This document shows, in pieces, positions 16,655 to 25,939 of a stretch of 64,000 nt of DNA. How positions within the stretch are numbered: the stretch's first letter is position 1; each line of letters starts with the position of its first letter. This DNA comes from Fibrobacter sp. UWR2 (GTDB lineage: Bacteria > Fibrobacterota > Fibrobacteria > Fibrobacterales > Fibrobacteraceae): contig NZ_MWQE01000007.1 of assembly GCF_002210285.1 (NCBI RefSeq), positions 108,509-172,508 on the forward strand, written 5' to 3'. A program made the translations under genes and the position numbers. The notes beneath the pieces were generated by a model. The model saw only the letters and a list, made by a program, of their open reading frames with translations. It was not told the origin of the DNA and ran no database searches.

Positions 16655-18666
16655 TTTTGACCCCCAAATTTATCGGGAAGACCCATGGAGTAGCGACGGC
16701 TCACGCCAAATTCCTGGATAAGGAAGAGCACGTCTGTTTGTGTGATTTTAAGAACTTTTCCGTTGAGAATCTTGTCGCCTTCCTTGAGCGTATAGGAAAT
16801 GGACGGATTCTTGGATTCGACGAGGAGCGCCATGGGAACATCGGATTCCCAGATGATGCCCACAAGTTCGACCTGGTCAATATTGATGCCTTCTTCCACG
16901 AGGCCCTTGATTTCAACGAACGGGTCACGGCGGCCAAAGGAACTGTAAGTTACGCGGTCTTCGTAGAGGCCGTCAAGCTGGCTTCCGGCAATATCACCAC
17001 CTTCGGCAACAACCTCACCCCTTTCCTTGTCAATCTGCTTCAGGCGTTCCACCTGGACAGAAGAAAGTTCATCCATGTAGCTCACGGCGCGTTTGTTCAC
17101 GAAGCCGATATGGCTACCATGCTGCACCTTGCAGTAGAGTCCCTTGACATCCAGGCTCACGAGGCGGTCACCGAAAGTGAGGCGCTTCAGCACCTGGGAG
17201 TTATCGTTGGGGGCAGCGAAGAGTTCGATTTCGTCGGCGACAACGATAAGTTCGCGCACCACGGGGCGCAGGTGGAACGTCTGCGACCCGGAAACGAGTT
17301 TCTTGCTTTCCTTGTCAAACTTGTTCACAAACGACTCGAACGAAGGCTTTTCTTCAACAGACTTCATCCAGTCACGCACAAAGATTCCATCAGGATGAGC
17401 CGACCAGAAAATGAAGCCGTCCTTCTTGATGGTCTTCTCGGCAACCTGCAGGATCAGCGCACCTTCCTGCACAACAATTACAGGCTTGGCGTTCGGCTGG
17501 AGTTGAACCTTGAGTCCGTTGGCGCCCCAGGTCACATGCTTCACCAGAGTCCCTGCACCAATCTTGAACACAGGGGATTTCTGGGGACCAGCAAGCCCGA
17601 TCGTAAGGACAGAGGCCTTGTCCGGCCCGGTAATGTTCTGCAGTTCAATCGGGGTGGTTGCCACCAGGCGGAACTGTTCCATGCCGGAACCGATAAGCAC
17701 CGTCATTTCTTTCAAGTTCGGGAGAAGAGCCGAGATCTTGCCACCCTCCTTGATGGCCTTGTCCAGATTTTTCTGCTCTTCGGCAATGCGCTTCTCTTCT
17801 TCCTTGGCGGCCTTTTCAGCAGCCTTCTTCTCTTCGAGAGCACGCTTTTCCGCTTCCTTCCTTTCGGCAGCCTCACGCTTGCGTTCTTCTAGCGCAGCCT
17901 TTTCGGCAGCCTTCTTTTCTTCAGCGAGGCGCTTCTTCTCTTCGAGCGCGGCCTTCTCGGCAGCCTTCTTGTCAAGCGCAGCCTGCTTTTCGGCAGCCTT
18001 CTTCTCTTCGGCTAGGCGTTTCTTTTCTTCGGCAGCGGCCTTTTCTGCAGCCTTCTTGTCGAGAGCGGCCTGCTTTTCGGCAGCCTTCTTCTCTTCGGCT
18101 AGGCGCTTCTTTTCTTCAAGGGCAGCCTTCTCAGCAGCCTTCTTTTCTTCGGCGAGGCGCTTCTTCTCTTCGAGTGCGGCCTTCTCGGCGGCCTTCTTGT
18201 CGAGAGCGGCCTGCTTTTCGGCAGCCTGCTTGCGGTCGGCAAACAGTTTGGAAAGTGTCCAGGCCTTGCCACCCTTGCCGGCAAGTTTAAGCATAAAGTC
18301 CGACTTGTTCAGGGCAATCTCGTTCTTGTCCGTCGCAATCGAGGAACCTACGGTAAGTTCAATCTTCAGGAATTCGGTACCACGGTAGGGTTCCTTAAAC
18401 ACTCTCATCGATTTCACAAACTGGCTCGAAGGATCGACATCGAAACTTCCCTCACCGAGAGCGAAATTCGTCGTAGAAAATCCGAGCATAAGCTTGTGCG
18501 ACTTGGCATCGTACTTCTGGAAGAACGAGGGCAAATCCTTGTCCGAAGCAAACTTGAACGTGAGCGCACAGCCCTTCGCACAATCAAAGGCAACATCCTT
18601 GATCTGGGCTGCATTGACGGCCACCGCAACGAACAGGAACAAAACTACTAATTTGTTCTTAATCAT
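16651..18666 (-). CDS. pilP: PilP-position fusion: AMIN-like, long E/K coiled coil, SH3, PilP-like C-terminus
   Basis: 671 residues, several times the length of a normal PilP. Signal peptide, then a beta-rich AMIN-like region (about 20-130). Next is a helix of about 160 residues built from repeats of AAEKAALEEKKRLAEEKK and AAEKQAALDKK. A beta-rich region follows, then a bacterial SH3 segment (about 480-540, IELFAAPNDNSQVLKRLTFG). The C-terminal 95 residues contain RRDPFVEI, VELVGIIW and LKEGDKILNGKVLKI as in PilP. Position between pilO and pilQ supports the role of linking the inner-membrane platform to the secretin, with the helix possibly spanning the periplasm. Confidence 0.75.
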   Translation of the reverse strand: MIKNKLVVLFLFVAVAVNAAQIKDVAFDCAKGCALTFKFASDKDLPSFFQKYDAKSHKLMLGFSTTNFALGEGSFDVDPSSQFVKSMRVFKEPYRGTEFLKIELTVGSSIATDKNEIALNKSDFMLKLAGKGGKAWTLSKLFADRKQAAEKQAALDKKAAEKAALEEKKRLAEEKKAAEKAALEEKKRLAEEKKAAEKQAALDKKAAEKAAAEEKKRLAEEKKAAEKQAALDKKAAEKAALEEKKRLAEEKKAAEKAALEERKREAAERKEAEKRALEEKKAAEKAAKEEEKRIAEEQKNLDKAIKEGGKISALLPNLKEMTVLIGSGMEQFRLVATTPIELQNITGPDKASVLTIGLAGPQKSPVFKIGAGTLVKHVTWGANGLKVQLQPNAKPVIVVQEGALILQVAEKTIKKDGFIFWSAHPDGIFVRDWMKSVEEKPSFESFVNKFDKESKKLVSGSQTFHLRPVVRELIVVADEIELFAAPNDNSQVLKRLTFGDRLVSLDVKGLYCKVQHGSHIGFVNKRAVSYMDELSSVQVERLKQIDKERGEVVAEGGDIAGSQLDGLYEDRVTYSSFGRRDPFVEIKGLVEEGINIDQVELVGIIWESDVPMALLVESKNPSISYTLKEGDKILNGKVLKITQTDVLFLIQEFGVSRRYSMGLPDKFGGQK

Positions 18667-19271
18667 TTGGCAACCTTCTTTGATGTATAGGTGGTCAGGT
18701 TAAACGACACCGACACCGTAATCGGCGTCCAGCCATGGGTTTCCGCCTTCTGAAGTTCGGCGGCAATGCCCGAGTACCGGTTGAGTCTCAAGTTCGTAAT
18801 GGCTGTCGGGTAATTGAAGTTCGCGATTTCTGCGAAAAGGTAACCGAGCATGTGGTAGCCGGAGTTGACCGCAATAGAATAGCGGTTCTCCACATAGTGT
18901 TCCTTCTCGGAAGAACCTTCCGGGTTGAACTTCTGGATCTGCACGCCGGAAGCGCGGAGCACGGCGTAGAGGTCCTGCAGGCGCAGCGGCACCTTTTCCT
19001 CTTCGGGGAACATTTCCTTAAGTTTCTCGAAATCCTTTTCGGCCTGCACGAGCTGCAGTTCGAGTTCCGCGATGCGATGCTTCTTCGCGTTAATCTTGTC
19101 GAGTTCCGACTGTGCCGAACGCAACTCATTCTCAAGACTCGTTCGTTGTTCGACAAACGGGTTCCACATGTAGTCCCACACGTAGTAACCCATCGCAAGA
19201 ATCAGGACGGTTATGACAATCGCGTATATATTCTTTTTGTCTTTAAAATCGAAATTTCCCATACTAGCCAT
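18663..19271 (-). CDS. pilO: PilO, type IV pilus alignment subcomplex protein
   Basis: 202 residues from 19271; an alternative ATG at 19262 is equally plausible. One N-terminal membrane segment (about 15-35), a periplasmic coiled coil (SLENELRSAQSELDKINAKK) and a ferredoxin-like fold region ending with YPTAITNLRL. This is the PilO layout. It overlaps pilN by 8 bp and pilP by 4 bp, so the subunits are translationally coupled. Confidence 0.87.
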   Translation of the reverse strand: MASMGNFDFKDKKNIYAIVITVLILAMGYYVWDYMWNPFVEQRTSLENELRSAQSELDKINAKKHRIAELELQLVQAEKDFEKLKEMFPEEEKVPLRLQDLYAVLRASGVQIQKFNPEGSSEKEHYVENRYSIAVNSGYHMLGYLFAEIANFNYPTAITNLRLNRYSGIAAELQKAETHGWTPITVSVSFNLTTYTSKKVAK

Positions 19272-19908
19272 CCCCCAGGTCTTTCTTCATGACAACCTTG
19301 ATGGTGAAGCTGTACGCCTCTTCGCCGTCGACCTTCGTCGTAGAAATAGTCATCAACGAGACCTTCTCAACGCTGGCCTGCTTTTCGAGCTTGACCATGT
19401 ATTCAGCCACCTCGGAAAAATCGAACGTCATGCCCTTCATTTCCAGGTTGTCTTCCGATACCTGGTTAAGGCTCGTGAGCCACATGTTCGGCGGCAGGAC
19501 CGACGAGACGTTTTCAAAGAGCACGACCCAGCGCTTCTTGCTTACCTGGATGCTCTTGAGGGCATTGATCTTCGTATTGACAATTGCCTGTTTCTGTTCC
19601 AGTTCGCCAATCTTTGTAAGCAGCGGACGTTCGCGTTCAACCTCGGACTTTACGCGGCTCACCTCGTTCTGGAGGTTCGTGATCGTTTCGTCAATCTGTA
19701 TGTTGGCATACAAGAACCCGATAATCGCGATAATCAGCGCCACCGTGGGCCAAATAATGCGACGGTCCGTAACCCACGAAAGGTCTTTCTTGACCTTGCG
19801 GTATTCCGGAGGCAAAAGGTTAATCGAAATGCAGAGGGCGCGTTTCGACTTTTTCAGCGAAGCCTTCGCCTTCTCCTTTTCTTTTGTCTTTGTTTTCTTT
19901 TCAGCCAT
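19264..19908 (-). CDS. pilN: PilN, type IV pilus assembly protein
   Basis: 214 residues. A Lys-rich N-terminus precedes the conserved INLLPPEYR motif, the short segment by which PilN docks on PilM. A membrane segment (IIWPTVALIIAIIGFLY) follows, then a coiled coil and a PilN-like periplasmic fold. The Lys-rich stretch before INLLPP is longer than in most PilN proteins. It overlaps pilM by one base (TAATG). Confidence 0.88.
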   Translation of the reverse strand: MAEKKTKTKEKEKAKASLKKSKRALCISINLLPPEYRKVKKDLSWVTDRRIIWPTVALIIAIIGFLYANIQIDETITNLQNEVSRVKSEVERERPLLTKIGELEQKQAIVNTKINALKSIQVSKKRWVVLFENVSSVLPPNMWLTSLNQVSEDNLEMKGMTFDFSEVAEYMVKLEKQASVEKVSLMTISTTKVDGEEAYSFTIKVVMKKDLGDG

Positions 19909-21056
19909 TAGTCAAACTTCCTCATTGCAAGCCCAAGCGCTGGCGCAAGGATGTTAGAAAGAGCAAGGGACACGCCCGATTCGCCGACAACGCTCGCATC
20001 ACATTCAACGTAACGGAAGGGGTTCACCGTATCGGTCTCGATACCGGAACGTTCGGCGATAAATTCCTTCAATCCCTTCAGCGAAGCGCCGCCACCGCCA
20101 AGCAAGATCTTGTCGAGCGGTTCGGAGTCTTCGGAAGAGGAGTAGTAGCGCAGGCCGAATTCCACCTGTGCCATGATGTCCTCGTAGGCCATCTGCATAG
20201 CCTGTTCCACTTCTGCTTCGGCAAAGCCATCCACGATGCCCAAATCACCCGATTCGAAAATCTCATGGCACTTGGCGGCATCGATCCCGAGGGTCTCGCT
20301 CAATTTCGAAATGACAATATCGAGCGAACCACCGGTCATGGCACGCATCGAATGGAACTTGCCCTGCTGGATGAACCCGATGCTCATCTTCTTCTCGCCG
20401 ATATTGATAACGGCGGTCGTCTGCTTGAGGTCCTCTTCGGAGGCCGTAGCGGTATAGGCGTTCAGGAGGCCGAAAATATCGACATCCATGGCGGAGAGCT
20501 TCAGGCCCTTGATTGTAAAGAACTGAGCCCAGGAATCAAGCAGCGCATTCTTTGCCGCCACCACGTTCGCCTTGACTTCGTCACCTTCGCGGGATTCAAT
20601 CTCGAAGTCGATAACGTTATCCTGGTCATCGAAAGGCGGACGGGACTGCGCGGTCTGGAGGATAATTGCGGACTCGTTTCCGTTCTTGGGCACCTTCACG
20701 CTAATCCTATCGACCAGCACACCGCCCGCACCGGCACAGCAGTTCACGCAGGCAACAATATCCGTATTGGTATCGCGATTATGGCGCATCATCATCTTGG
20801 TAAGCGCCTCGCTCAAAAGTTCGTAGCCGTCCTTTTCCTTCTTGCCGTCGGGGCCTGTAACGGGCTCGCCATCGCGACGCTGGATTTCGCCATTGATAAT
20901 AGCGCCGTCGGGCACAGGTTCCGTATCAATCTCGACGACAACCTTGCCACCGCGACTGTTATGGTAAACCTTCACGTATTTGATGCTGTAATGGCCAACA
21001 TCTATGCCGATAGTCTCGCGTTCTCCGCGAATTCGAGCTAACAAATCAAGTGCCAA
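19908..21056 (-). CDS. pilM: PilM, actin-like type IV pilus assembly ATPase
   Basis: 382 residues from a TTG at 21056, preceded by GGAG with a six-base spacer. Cytoplasmic actin-like protein that binds the PilN tail. ATP-fold motifs are visible: TIGIDVGHYSIKYVKV, TTAVINIGEKKMSIGFI and ILLGGGGASLKGLKEFI. First gene of the pilMNO-P-Q operon, with a good sigma-70 promoter upstream. Confidence 0.9.
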   Translation of the reverse strand: MALDLLARIRGERETIGIDVGHYSIKYVKVYHNSRGGKVVVEIDTEPVPDGAIINGEIQRRDGEPVTGPDGKKEKDGYELLSEALTKMMMRHNRDTNTDIVACVNCCAGAGGVLVDRISVKVPKNGNESAIILQTAQSRPPFDDQDNVIDFEIESREGDEVKANVVAAKNALLDSWAQFFTIKGLKLSAMDVDIFGLLNAYTATASEEDLKQTTAVINIGEKKMSIGFIQQGKFHSMRAMTGGSLDIVISKLSETLGIDAAKCHEIFESGDLGIVDGFAEAEVEQAMQMAYEDIMAQVEFGLRYYSSSEDSEPLDKILLGGGGASLKGLKEFIAERSGIETDTVNPFRYVECDASVVGESGVSLALSNILAPALGLAMRKFD

Positions 21057-21088
21057 AGTAAACTCCGATCGGAAACAGTACTATCCTA

Positions 21089-21117
21089 ATTCTACCTTTA
21101 TAATAACGAAATGTCAA
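21089..21117 (-). promoter_or_regulatory. Sigma-70 promoter of the pilM operon
   Basis: Minus strand TTGACA (21112-21117), a 17-bp spacer and TAGAAT (21089-21094). The predicted start near 21082 leaves a leader of about 25 nt before the TTG start of pilM. Confidence 0.75.
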
Positions 21118-21145
21118 GCGGAAAATGCACCTAAGTCATTGAAAA

Positions 21146-22165
21146 TTAACTAGTTAGCGCGTTTTTAGCACTTTCTTTGGCCTTTTTTTGCTTATTGACC
21201 TCAAATATATACTGCAGAACGCGTTCCTGGGTCCATCCGAAGGCACCGGTAAACGACGCCGTCGTGGAGTACAGTTCGGGGTAATCGGCGTTTTTATGCC
21301 CCAAATTGCGCAAAATCTCGATTTCCACGTCTTCGGGCCCGAAACTCGGGAGCTCGAACCGGATACGGATGTGCAGGCCGCTTTCACACTCGATCGGAAG
21401 TCCGATGAGGATACCGCCAGCCGAAAGGTCGTAGAGCATGCCGTTACAGGTCTTGCCGTCGGCAAACACTGCTTCTACCGGGAAATTGACGATTTCACGC
21501 AGCCAGCGGCGCAACTGCTGCTTGTCTAGCGAAATCGAATGCCTCAGGACCAGCATCCCAGGCTCGCTACCGCAAACTTTCACGTTTGCAGAATAGACCG
21601 CATCCTCAGGACGGGTCCAGCGGATGCGGACTTCCTTGCCCTCGTACGAGCTACCGGGGCCGAAACTTCCGTCGTAGGCGACCTTCCATTTCTTTTCTTT
21701 TTGTGACAAGATTTCAGAATGCTTGAGTTTACCCACCCCATCCAGAAGCAAGTCCACGCGGTTTCCGACATTGAACTGCCTAGTACTGGCGATTACCGAA
21801 AGCGGATTCGAGGCATCGAACCCGAGCTTCTGGCGCAGGCGCGAAACGGCATCAAGTGTCTCGTCACGCACCATGTCGACATCACGGATTTCATAGAAGT
21901 CCGAAACCGCCGTTTCGAATAGGTGCGAAGAATTCAGGACCGCATCCTTATTTTCGAACTTGGATGCGCGAACAAGTTTTTCTAGCGTACGGATTTCCTT
22001 CGGAGTCAAATTGTTTGCCGCCACCTTTTCGTCGAAATCCTTCGTTCCAAACATTTCTTCGTGCTCGCGACGAAGGTTTGACCTATTGATTTCAACCAGG
22101 ACAAGGAGAACCAGTCCCATGATGATGATGGCGCCAAGCCAGATTAACTGAGAAGGCAAAATCAC
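21146..22165 (-). CDS. Membrane-anchored PilZ-domain protein (c-di-GMP receptor candidate)
   Basis: 339 residues from a GTG at 22165. One N-terminal membrane segment (LIWLGAIIIMGLVLLVLV), a helical linker, a YcgR-N-like region (FNVGNRVDLLLDG) and a C-terminal PilZ domain. The PilZ domain has an Arg-rich start (LRRWLREIVNFPVEA) and DLSAGGILI, both elements of c-di-GMP binding. It starts 3 bp after the dihydroorotase-like gene and lies upstream of pilM. It may link c-di-GMP to the pilus genes, although the two are separated by the pilM promoter. Confidence 0.8.
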   Translation of the reverse strand: MILPSQLIWLGAIIIMGLVLLVLVEINRSNLRREHEEMFGTKDFDEKVAANNLTPKEIRTLEKLVRASKFENKDAVLNSSHLFETAVSDFYEIRDVDMVRDETLDAVSRLRQKLGFDASNPLSVIASTRQFNVGNRVDLLLDGVGKLKHSEILSQKEKKWKVAYDGSFGPGSSYEGKEVRIRWTRPEDAVYSANVKVCGSEPGMLVLRHSISLDKQQLRRWLREIVNFPVEAVFADGKTCNGMLYDLSAGGILIGLPIECESGLHIRIRFELPSFGPEDVEIEILRNLGHKNADYPELYSTTASFTGAFGWTQERVLQYIFEVNKQKKAKESAKNALTS

Positions 22166-22168
22166 AGG

Positions 22169-23416
22169 CTAGACCTCGTTCCAGATACCGCCGATATAAG
22201 AACCAACAATCTTCGAGGAAAGTTCCTTGCCCAGGAGCGGAGTATTGCGGGTCTTGCCCGCGAACATGGAGGGGACAACCTTCGTCGGGCAGTCCTGGTC
22301 GAGGAGGACCAGGTTTGCCTGTCCGCCCTTGCGGAGAGCCGCAGGTTCCACGCCCGCAAGCTGTGCCGGGGCGGTGGAAAGCAGTTCCACCGCGCGCGCG
22401 GCGCCGAGCCGCCCGCTGAGCGGTTTCCAGATGGCCCCGAGTGCGATTTCCAAGGAAACCGCTCCCGGCACTGCATCTTCAAAATTCACTTCCTTGTCCT
22501 GCCTGAGCACCGGGTCGTGGTTCACGCTAATCGCATTCACGGTTCCCGATTCAAGGCCCTTCCAGAGAGCCTCGCGATCTTCGGCAGAACGGAACGGCAT
22601 CGGCACATTGCAATGCGAGTCGAGGTCGAACAGGCAACTGTCGTCCAGGAGCAGGTGGTAGATATCCACGTCGCAGGTCACGTCTACGCCCTGAGCACGT
22701 GCGGTCTCGACGAGTTTGAGTGTTTCACCGCAACTAACTTGTTTGAAATGTACCGGAACCTTGAGGAATCGAGCCATTTCCAGAATCCTGAAGGCCGCAA
22801 TAGTTTCGGCGATACGCGGGATGCTCTTCATGCCGAGCGTATCGGCGTAGCTACCCTCGTGAACGAGTCCGTGATGACGGAGCGAATCGTCTAGCGGCAT
22901 AAAGAAGAACCGCTTGCCGGTCATGGAACCGTATTCCATCGCCAGGCGCAGGAAGCGCGTACGGGAGCAATCACAGTTTCCATCACCAAAGCCGACTGCG
23001 CCACCCTGTGCAAGTTCCACCATCTCGGAAAGGTCCTTGCACTGGTAGCCCATGCTGAAAGCGCCCAGGAATGCGAATTCCAGTCCGGACTTCGCGCTCA
23101 GCTGCTGCATCGCGGTGAGTTTCTGCGAATCGTCAATCGGGTTTGCTGAACTTTCGTACAGGCCACCGAAGAATCCGCCGCGGCGCATAGCGCACACGCC
23201 GTCCTTGAACGTGTAGATGTCATCGCGGAGCGGCTCCTTGAAATCGAGCCCAAGGCCAAAGAGCGCAGGAAGCGCAAGCGCTCCCTTCGCATCGAATTCG
23301 GGAGTGCCTTCAGGGGCGCTGTCGGCCCATTTCCCATCGACAAGGCACATCTTCGTCGGCTTAGCGAACTTCCCGTCTACGAACGGGCAAACGTTGTTCA
23401 AAACCATATTAGGCAT
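22169..23416 (-). CDS. Dihydroorotase-like protein lacking metal ligands (PyrC'/PyrX type)
   Basis: 415 residues from the ATG at 23416, which has AGGAGG eight bases upstream. The fold and position are those of dihydroorotase, but the metal-binding HxH of the usual PGxIDxHxHxRxP motif reads G56-L-D58 (PALFGLGLDFKEP, 50-62). The later TDHAPH-type motif reads VNHDPV, and the HH before LLL reads YH. In Pseudomonas an inactive dihydroorotase-like subunit encoded next to pyrB is needed to assemble aspartate transcarbamoylase. The same structural role is the best guess. It overlaps pyrB by 8 bp. Confidence 0.8.
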   Translation of the reverse strand: MPNMVLNNVCPFVDGKFAKPTKMCLVDGKWADSAPEGTPEFDAKGALALPALFGLGLDFKEPLRDDIYTFKDGVCAMRRGGFFGGLYESSANPIDDSQKLTAMQQLSAKSGLEFAFLGAFSMGYQCKDLSEMVELAQGGAVGFGDGNCDCSRTRFLRLAMEYGSMTGKRFFFMPLDDSLRHHGLVHEGSYADTLGMKSIPRIAETIAAFRILEMARFLKVPVHFKQVSCGETLKLVETARAQGVDVTCDVDIYHLLLDDSCLFDLDSHCNVPMPFRSAEDREALWKGLESGTVNAISVNHDPVLRQDKEVNFEDAVPGAVSLEIALGAIWKPLSGRLGAARAVELLSTAPAQLAGVEPAALRKGGQANLVLLDQDCPTKVVPSMFAGKTRNTPLLGKELSSKIVGSYIGGIWNEV

Positions 23417-24344
23417 TTGCACGGCCTCCTGCCAAAAGGTAAAGCACGGCCATACGCACAGCCACGCCATTTGTCACCTGGTTCAGGATGACTGAATTTT
23501 CTCCATCGGCGATTTCGCTATCCAGTTCCACGCCACGGTTAATCGGCCCCGGGTGCATGATAAGCACCTTGTCCTTCGCGCATTCCAGCAATTCGTGAGT
23601 GATACCGAAGGTATTGCGGTATTCACGCATACTTGGGAGGAGGGCATCATCCATGCGTTCCTTTTGCAGGCGCAGCGCGATGATGGCATCAGCATCCTTC
23701 ACGGCCTTCTTCACGTCAGATTCCCACGTTACCTTGTCCATAAGTTCGGTATTGCGCGGGACTAGGGTGCTCGGTCCGCAGAGCGTCACGTGTGCACCCA
23801 TCGTCGTCATGCCCCACAGGTTACTGCGGGCCACGCGGCTGTGGCGGATATCGCCCACAATCGTCACGTTCTTGCCTTCGAGGGTACCAAGTTTTTCTTC
23901 GATGGTGAGCATGTCAAGCAGGGCCTGCGTGGGGTGTTCGTGCGCGCCGTCGCCCGCATTCACGATAATCGCGTCGCTGTTGTCGGCAAGGAACTTCGGG
24001 ACTCCCGTCCCCTTGTGGCGGACGACCACGATGTCGATCTTCATCGCCTCGATATTACGGAGCGTATCGACTAGGGTTTCGCCCTTCTTCACGCTGGAAT
24101 TGGAGCTCGTAAAGTTCACCGTATCGGCGGAGAGGCGCTTCTCGGCGAGTTCAAAACTCGTGCGGGTACGGGTGCTGTTCTCGAAGAACAGGTTCACGAC
24201 CGTCATGCCGCGAAGGCTCGGCACCTTCTTCACGGGGCGTTCCAGAATTTCACGAAATTGTTTTGCGTTGTCGAGAATCAGGCGGATATCGTGCTTGGAT
24301 ACTCCGCGCAGCCCGAACAGGTGTTTAATCTCAAGGGCGCTCAA
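23409..24344 (-). CDS. pyrB: PyrB, aspartate carbamoyltransferase catalytic subunit
   Basis: 311 residues from a TTG at 24344 with GTGGAGG six bases upstream. Condenses carbamoyl phosphate with aspartate in pyrimidine synthesis. Carbamoyl-phosphate loop FFENSTRTRTSFE, HPTQALLD, and the C-terminal MHPGPINRG motif are intact. It lies between pyrR and the dihydroorotase-like gene. No pyrI regulatory subunit is present. Confidence 0.96.
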   Translation of the reverse strand: MSALEIKHLFGLRGVSKHDIRLILDNAKQFREILERPVKKVPSLRGMTVVNLFFENSTRTRTSFELAEKRLSADTVNFTSSNSSVKKGETLVDTLRNIEAMKIDIVVVRHKGTGVPKFLADNSDAIIVNAGDGAHEHPTQALLDMLTIEEKLGTLEGKNVTIVGDIRHSRVARSNLWGMTTMGAHVTLCGPSTLVPRNTELMDKVTWESDVKKAVKDADAIIALRLQKERMDDALLPSMREYRNTFGITHELLECAKDKVLIMHPGPINRGVELDSEIADGENSVILNQVTNGVAVRMAVLYLLAGGRANA

Positions 24345-24345
24345 G

Positions 24346-24912
24346 CTAAGCCTCCACTTCTACGAGGTAAACTGAATTTTCGTTGTCAATAGGTTCAATC
24401 ATCACACGGACTTCCTGATTCTGCGCGGTTTCTACCGTGAGGCCCACGCAATCCGGCGCAATCGGGAGTTCGCGGTGCCCGCGGTCCACCAGCACGCAGA
24501 GGCGTATGGCGGCAGGGCGGCCGAGGTCCAGGATGGCCTGCATGGCGGCACGCACCGAGCGACCCGTGTAGAGCACATCGTCCACAAGGATTACCGTCTT
24601 GCCTTCCACTGAGGCGGGCATCTCGGTAAAGCGCATCTCGGTGGAGGCACTGGGCTTGCGGTAGTGGAAGTCGTCGCGGTAGAATGTCGCGTCGAGACAG
24701 CCCATCTCTATGGGCTTGCCGAATTTCTGGGAGAGTCTTTCGCTCAGTTTTTTCGCCAGCGGAATCCCACGGCTAGCCATGCCAAGCACAATCAGGTTTT
24801 CGGCAGACGGATGCATCTTGGCAATCTTTGCAGCCATCTCGTCGAGGGCGAATTCCATCGCCTGCGCCGAAAGCAGTTCCTGTATACGTTTGCAATTATC
24901 TTTCATATCCAT
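24346..24912 (-). CDS. pyrR: PyrR, pyrimidine operon regulator/uracil phosphoribosyltransferase
   Basis: 188 residues from the ATG at 24912; the ATG at 24906 is an alternative and neither has a clear Shine-Dalgarno sequence. The PRPP-binding motif VILVDDVLYTGRSVRAA is intact, and GMASRGIPLA and LVDRGHRELPI fit PyrR. In other bacteria PyrR attenuates pyr transcription in response to UMP. I found no convincing PyrR-binding anti-antiterminator upstream, so the control mode here is open. First gene of pyrR-pyrB-pyrC'. Confidence 0.9.
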   Translation of the reverse strand: MDMKDNCKRIQELLSAQAMEFALDEMAAKIAKMHPSAENLIVLGMASRGIPLAKKLSERLSQKFGKPIEMGCLDATFYRDDFHYRKPSASTEMRFTEMPASVEGKTVILVDDVLYTGRSVRAAMQAILDLGRPAAIRLCVLVDRGHRELPIAPDCVGLTVETAQNQEVRVMIEPIDNENSVYLVEVEA

Positions 24913-24950
24913 GAATTTAGTAAACCCGCGCTTATTTGGCGGGGCGAAGT

Positions 24951-25826
24951 TCAGTTCTTGACGCAACGAACGGAGCGCGTATCTTTCATATAATCACTCA
25001 TAATGACGGCATCGTCACGGTCATCATAAAGATTCAGGCAGTAGACATGGTTATCCAGCCCCATATCTATCGAAGAGGTCGCGATATCCACCAGGGAACC
25101 AAGACTCGTAAAGTATGATCCACGGGCACCGGAACCCGCTGGCAAAGCGGTAAAACCATAGGAATCCTCGCCCATGCCTTCGTCTTCCCAGTCATCCGTA
25201 GCCGATTTCAGTATCTTGCCCGCATTCAGCCATGTCCTCGTCTGAGACTCATCCCGAATGGCACCCACGGCCTTAAGCAGGTTCTCGAGTTCATGGATAG
25301 TCGGCACGTGCCAGCCTTCGGGGCAAATCCCACGCACAGGATAGTTCGGCGAACACTCCTCCGCATCCATACCACAACCCAAAGCATCGTCGGAAAACAC
25401 TCCCGCACTATCCATGATTATACTCCACTGGTAAAGACGCCCATACATGTCGCAGTTATCCTGCTTTTTTTCGTAGCAGTACGAGTAATATTTGTATTCA
25501 TAGTTCAGGTTTTCCGCCATCCAGACCAGGCCACAAATATCTACGGTCCTATACTCCTGATCATCGCGCTCGTCTACCATCGAGCCATACTTTACCGATT
25601 CGCAGGCAGGAATGACAGTCTTCAGGCTCGACGACGACCGAGTTTCCTCGACCGACGAACTGGACCTTGCACTACTCGAAGACGACTTGCCCTTAACAGA
25701 CGAACTGGATTGTTCCTTGTCTCCCGGCATTGCAACAAAGCTTTCGTCATCGCCACAGGCGGTAAAATTCATAGCGGAAACGGCAAACAGCGCAAACAGG
25801 CAATGAAAAAGCTTACGATCTAGCAC
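24951..25826 (-). CDS. FISUMP-domain lipoprotein with Ser-rich linker
   Basis: 291 residues from a GTG at 25826, chosen because GAGGAG lies five bases upstream. Lipobox FTAC near residue 24, then a Ser-rich linker (SSSS blocks, about 40-70) and a FISUMP domain: DERDDQEYRTVDICGLVW, AENLNYEY, MYGRLYQW, CPEGWHVPT, GFTALPAGS, RSVRCVKN. Unlike most relatives it has extra cysteines (CDMYG, GCGMDAEEC). It stands 38 bp upstream of pyrR, probably by chance. Confidence 0.85.
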   Translation of the reverse strand: MLDRKLFHCLFALFAVSAMNFTACGDDESFVAMPGDKEQSSSSVKGKSSSSSARSSSSVEETRSSSSLKTVIPACESVKYGSMVDERDDQEYRTVDICGLVWMAENLNYEYKYYSYCYEKKQDNCDMYGRLYQWSIIMDSAGVFSDDALGCGMDAEECSPNYPVRGICPEGWHVPTIHELENLLKAVGAIRDESQTRTWLNAGKILKSATDDWEDEGMGEDSYGFTALPAGSGARGSYFTSLGSLVDIATSSIDMGLDNHVYCLNLYDDRDDAVIMSDYMKDTRSVRCVKN

Positions 25827-25939
25827 GGGATCTCCTCTTTTTTCACAAATATAGCCCTTTCTCACCCTCGACAGAACCCCGTCAAAAACAATTACCTATA
25901 TTATTGCCGTTAATTCAACAAACGCTTCAAGGAGACTAT

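Noticed and set aside
17750..18240. Apparent tandem DNA repeat
   Set aside because: It codes in frame for the E/K-rich helix of the PilP-like protein and has no signs of a mobile or CRISPR repeat.
24913..24950. PyrR-responsive attenuator before pyrR
   Set aside because: Only a weak CCCGC/GCGGG hairpin without a proper T run; not enough to call.
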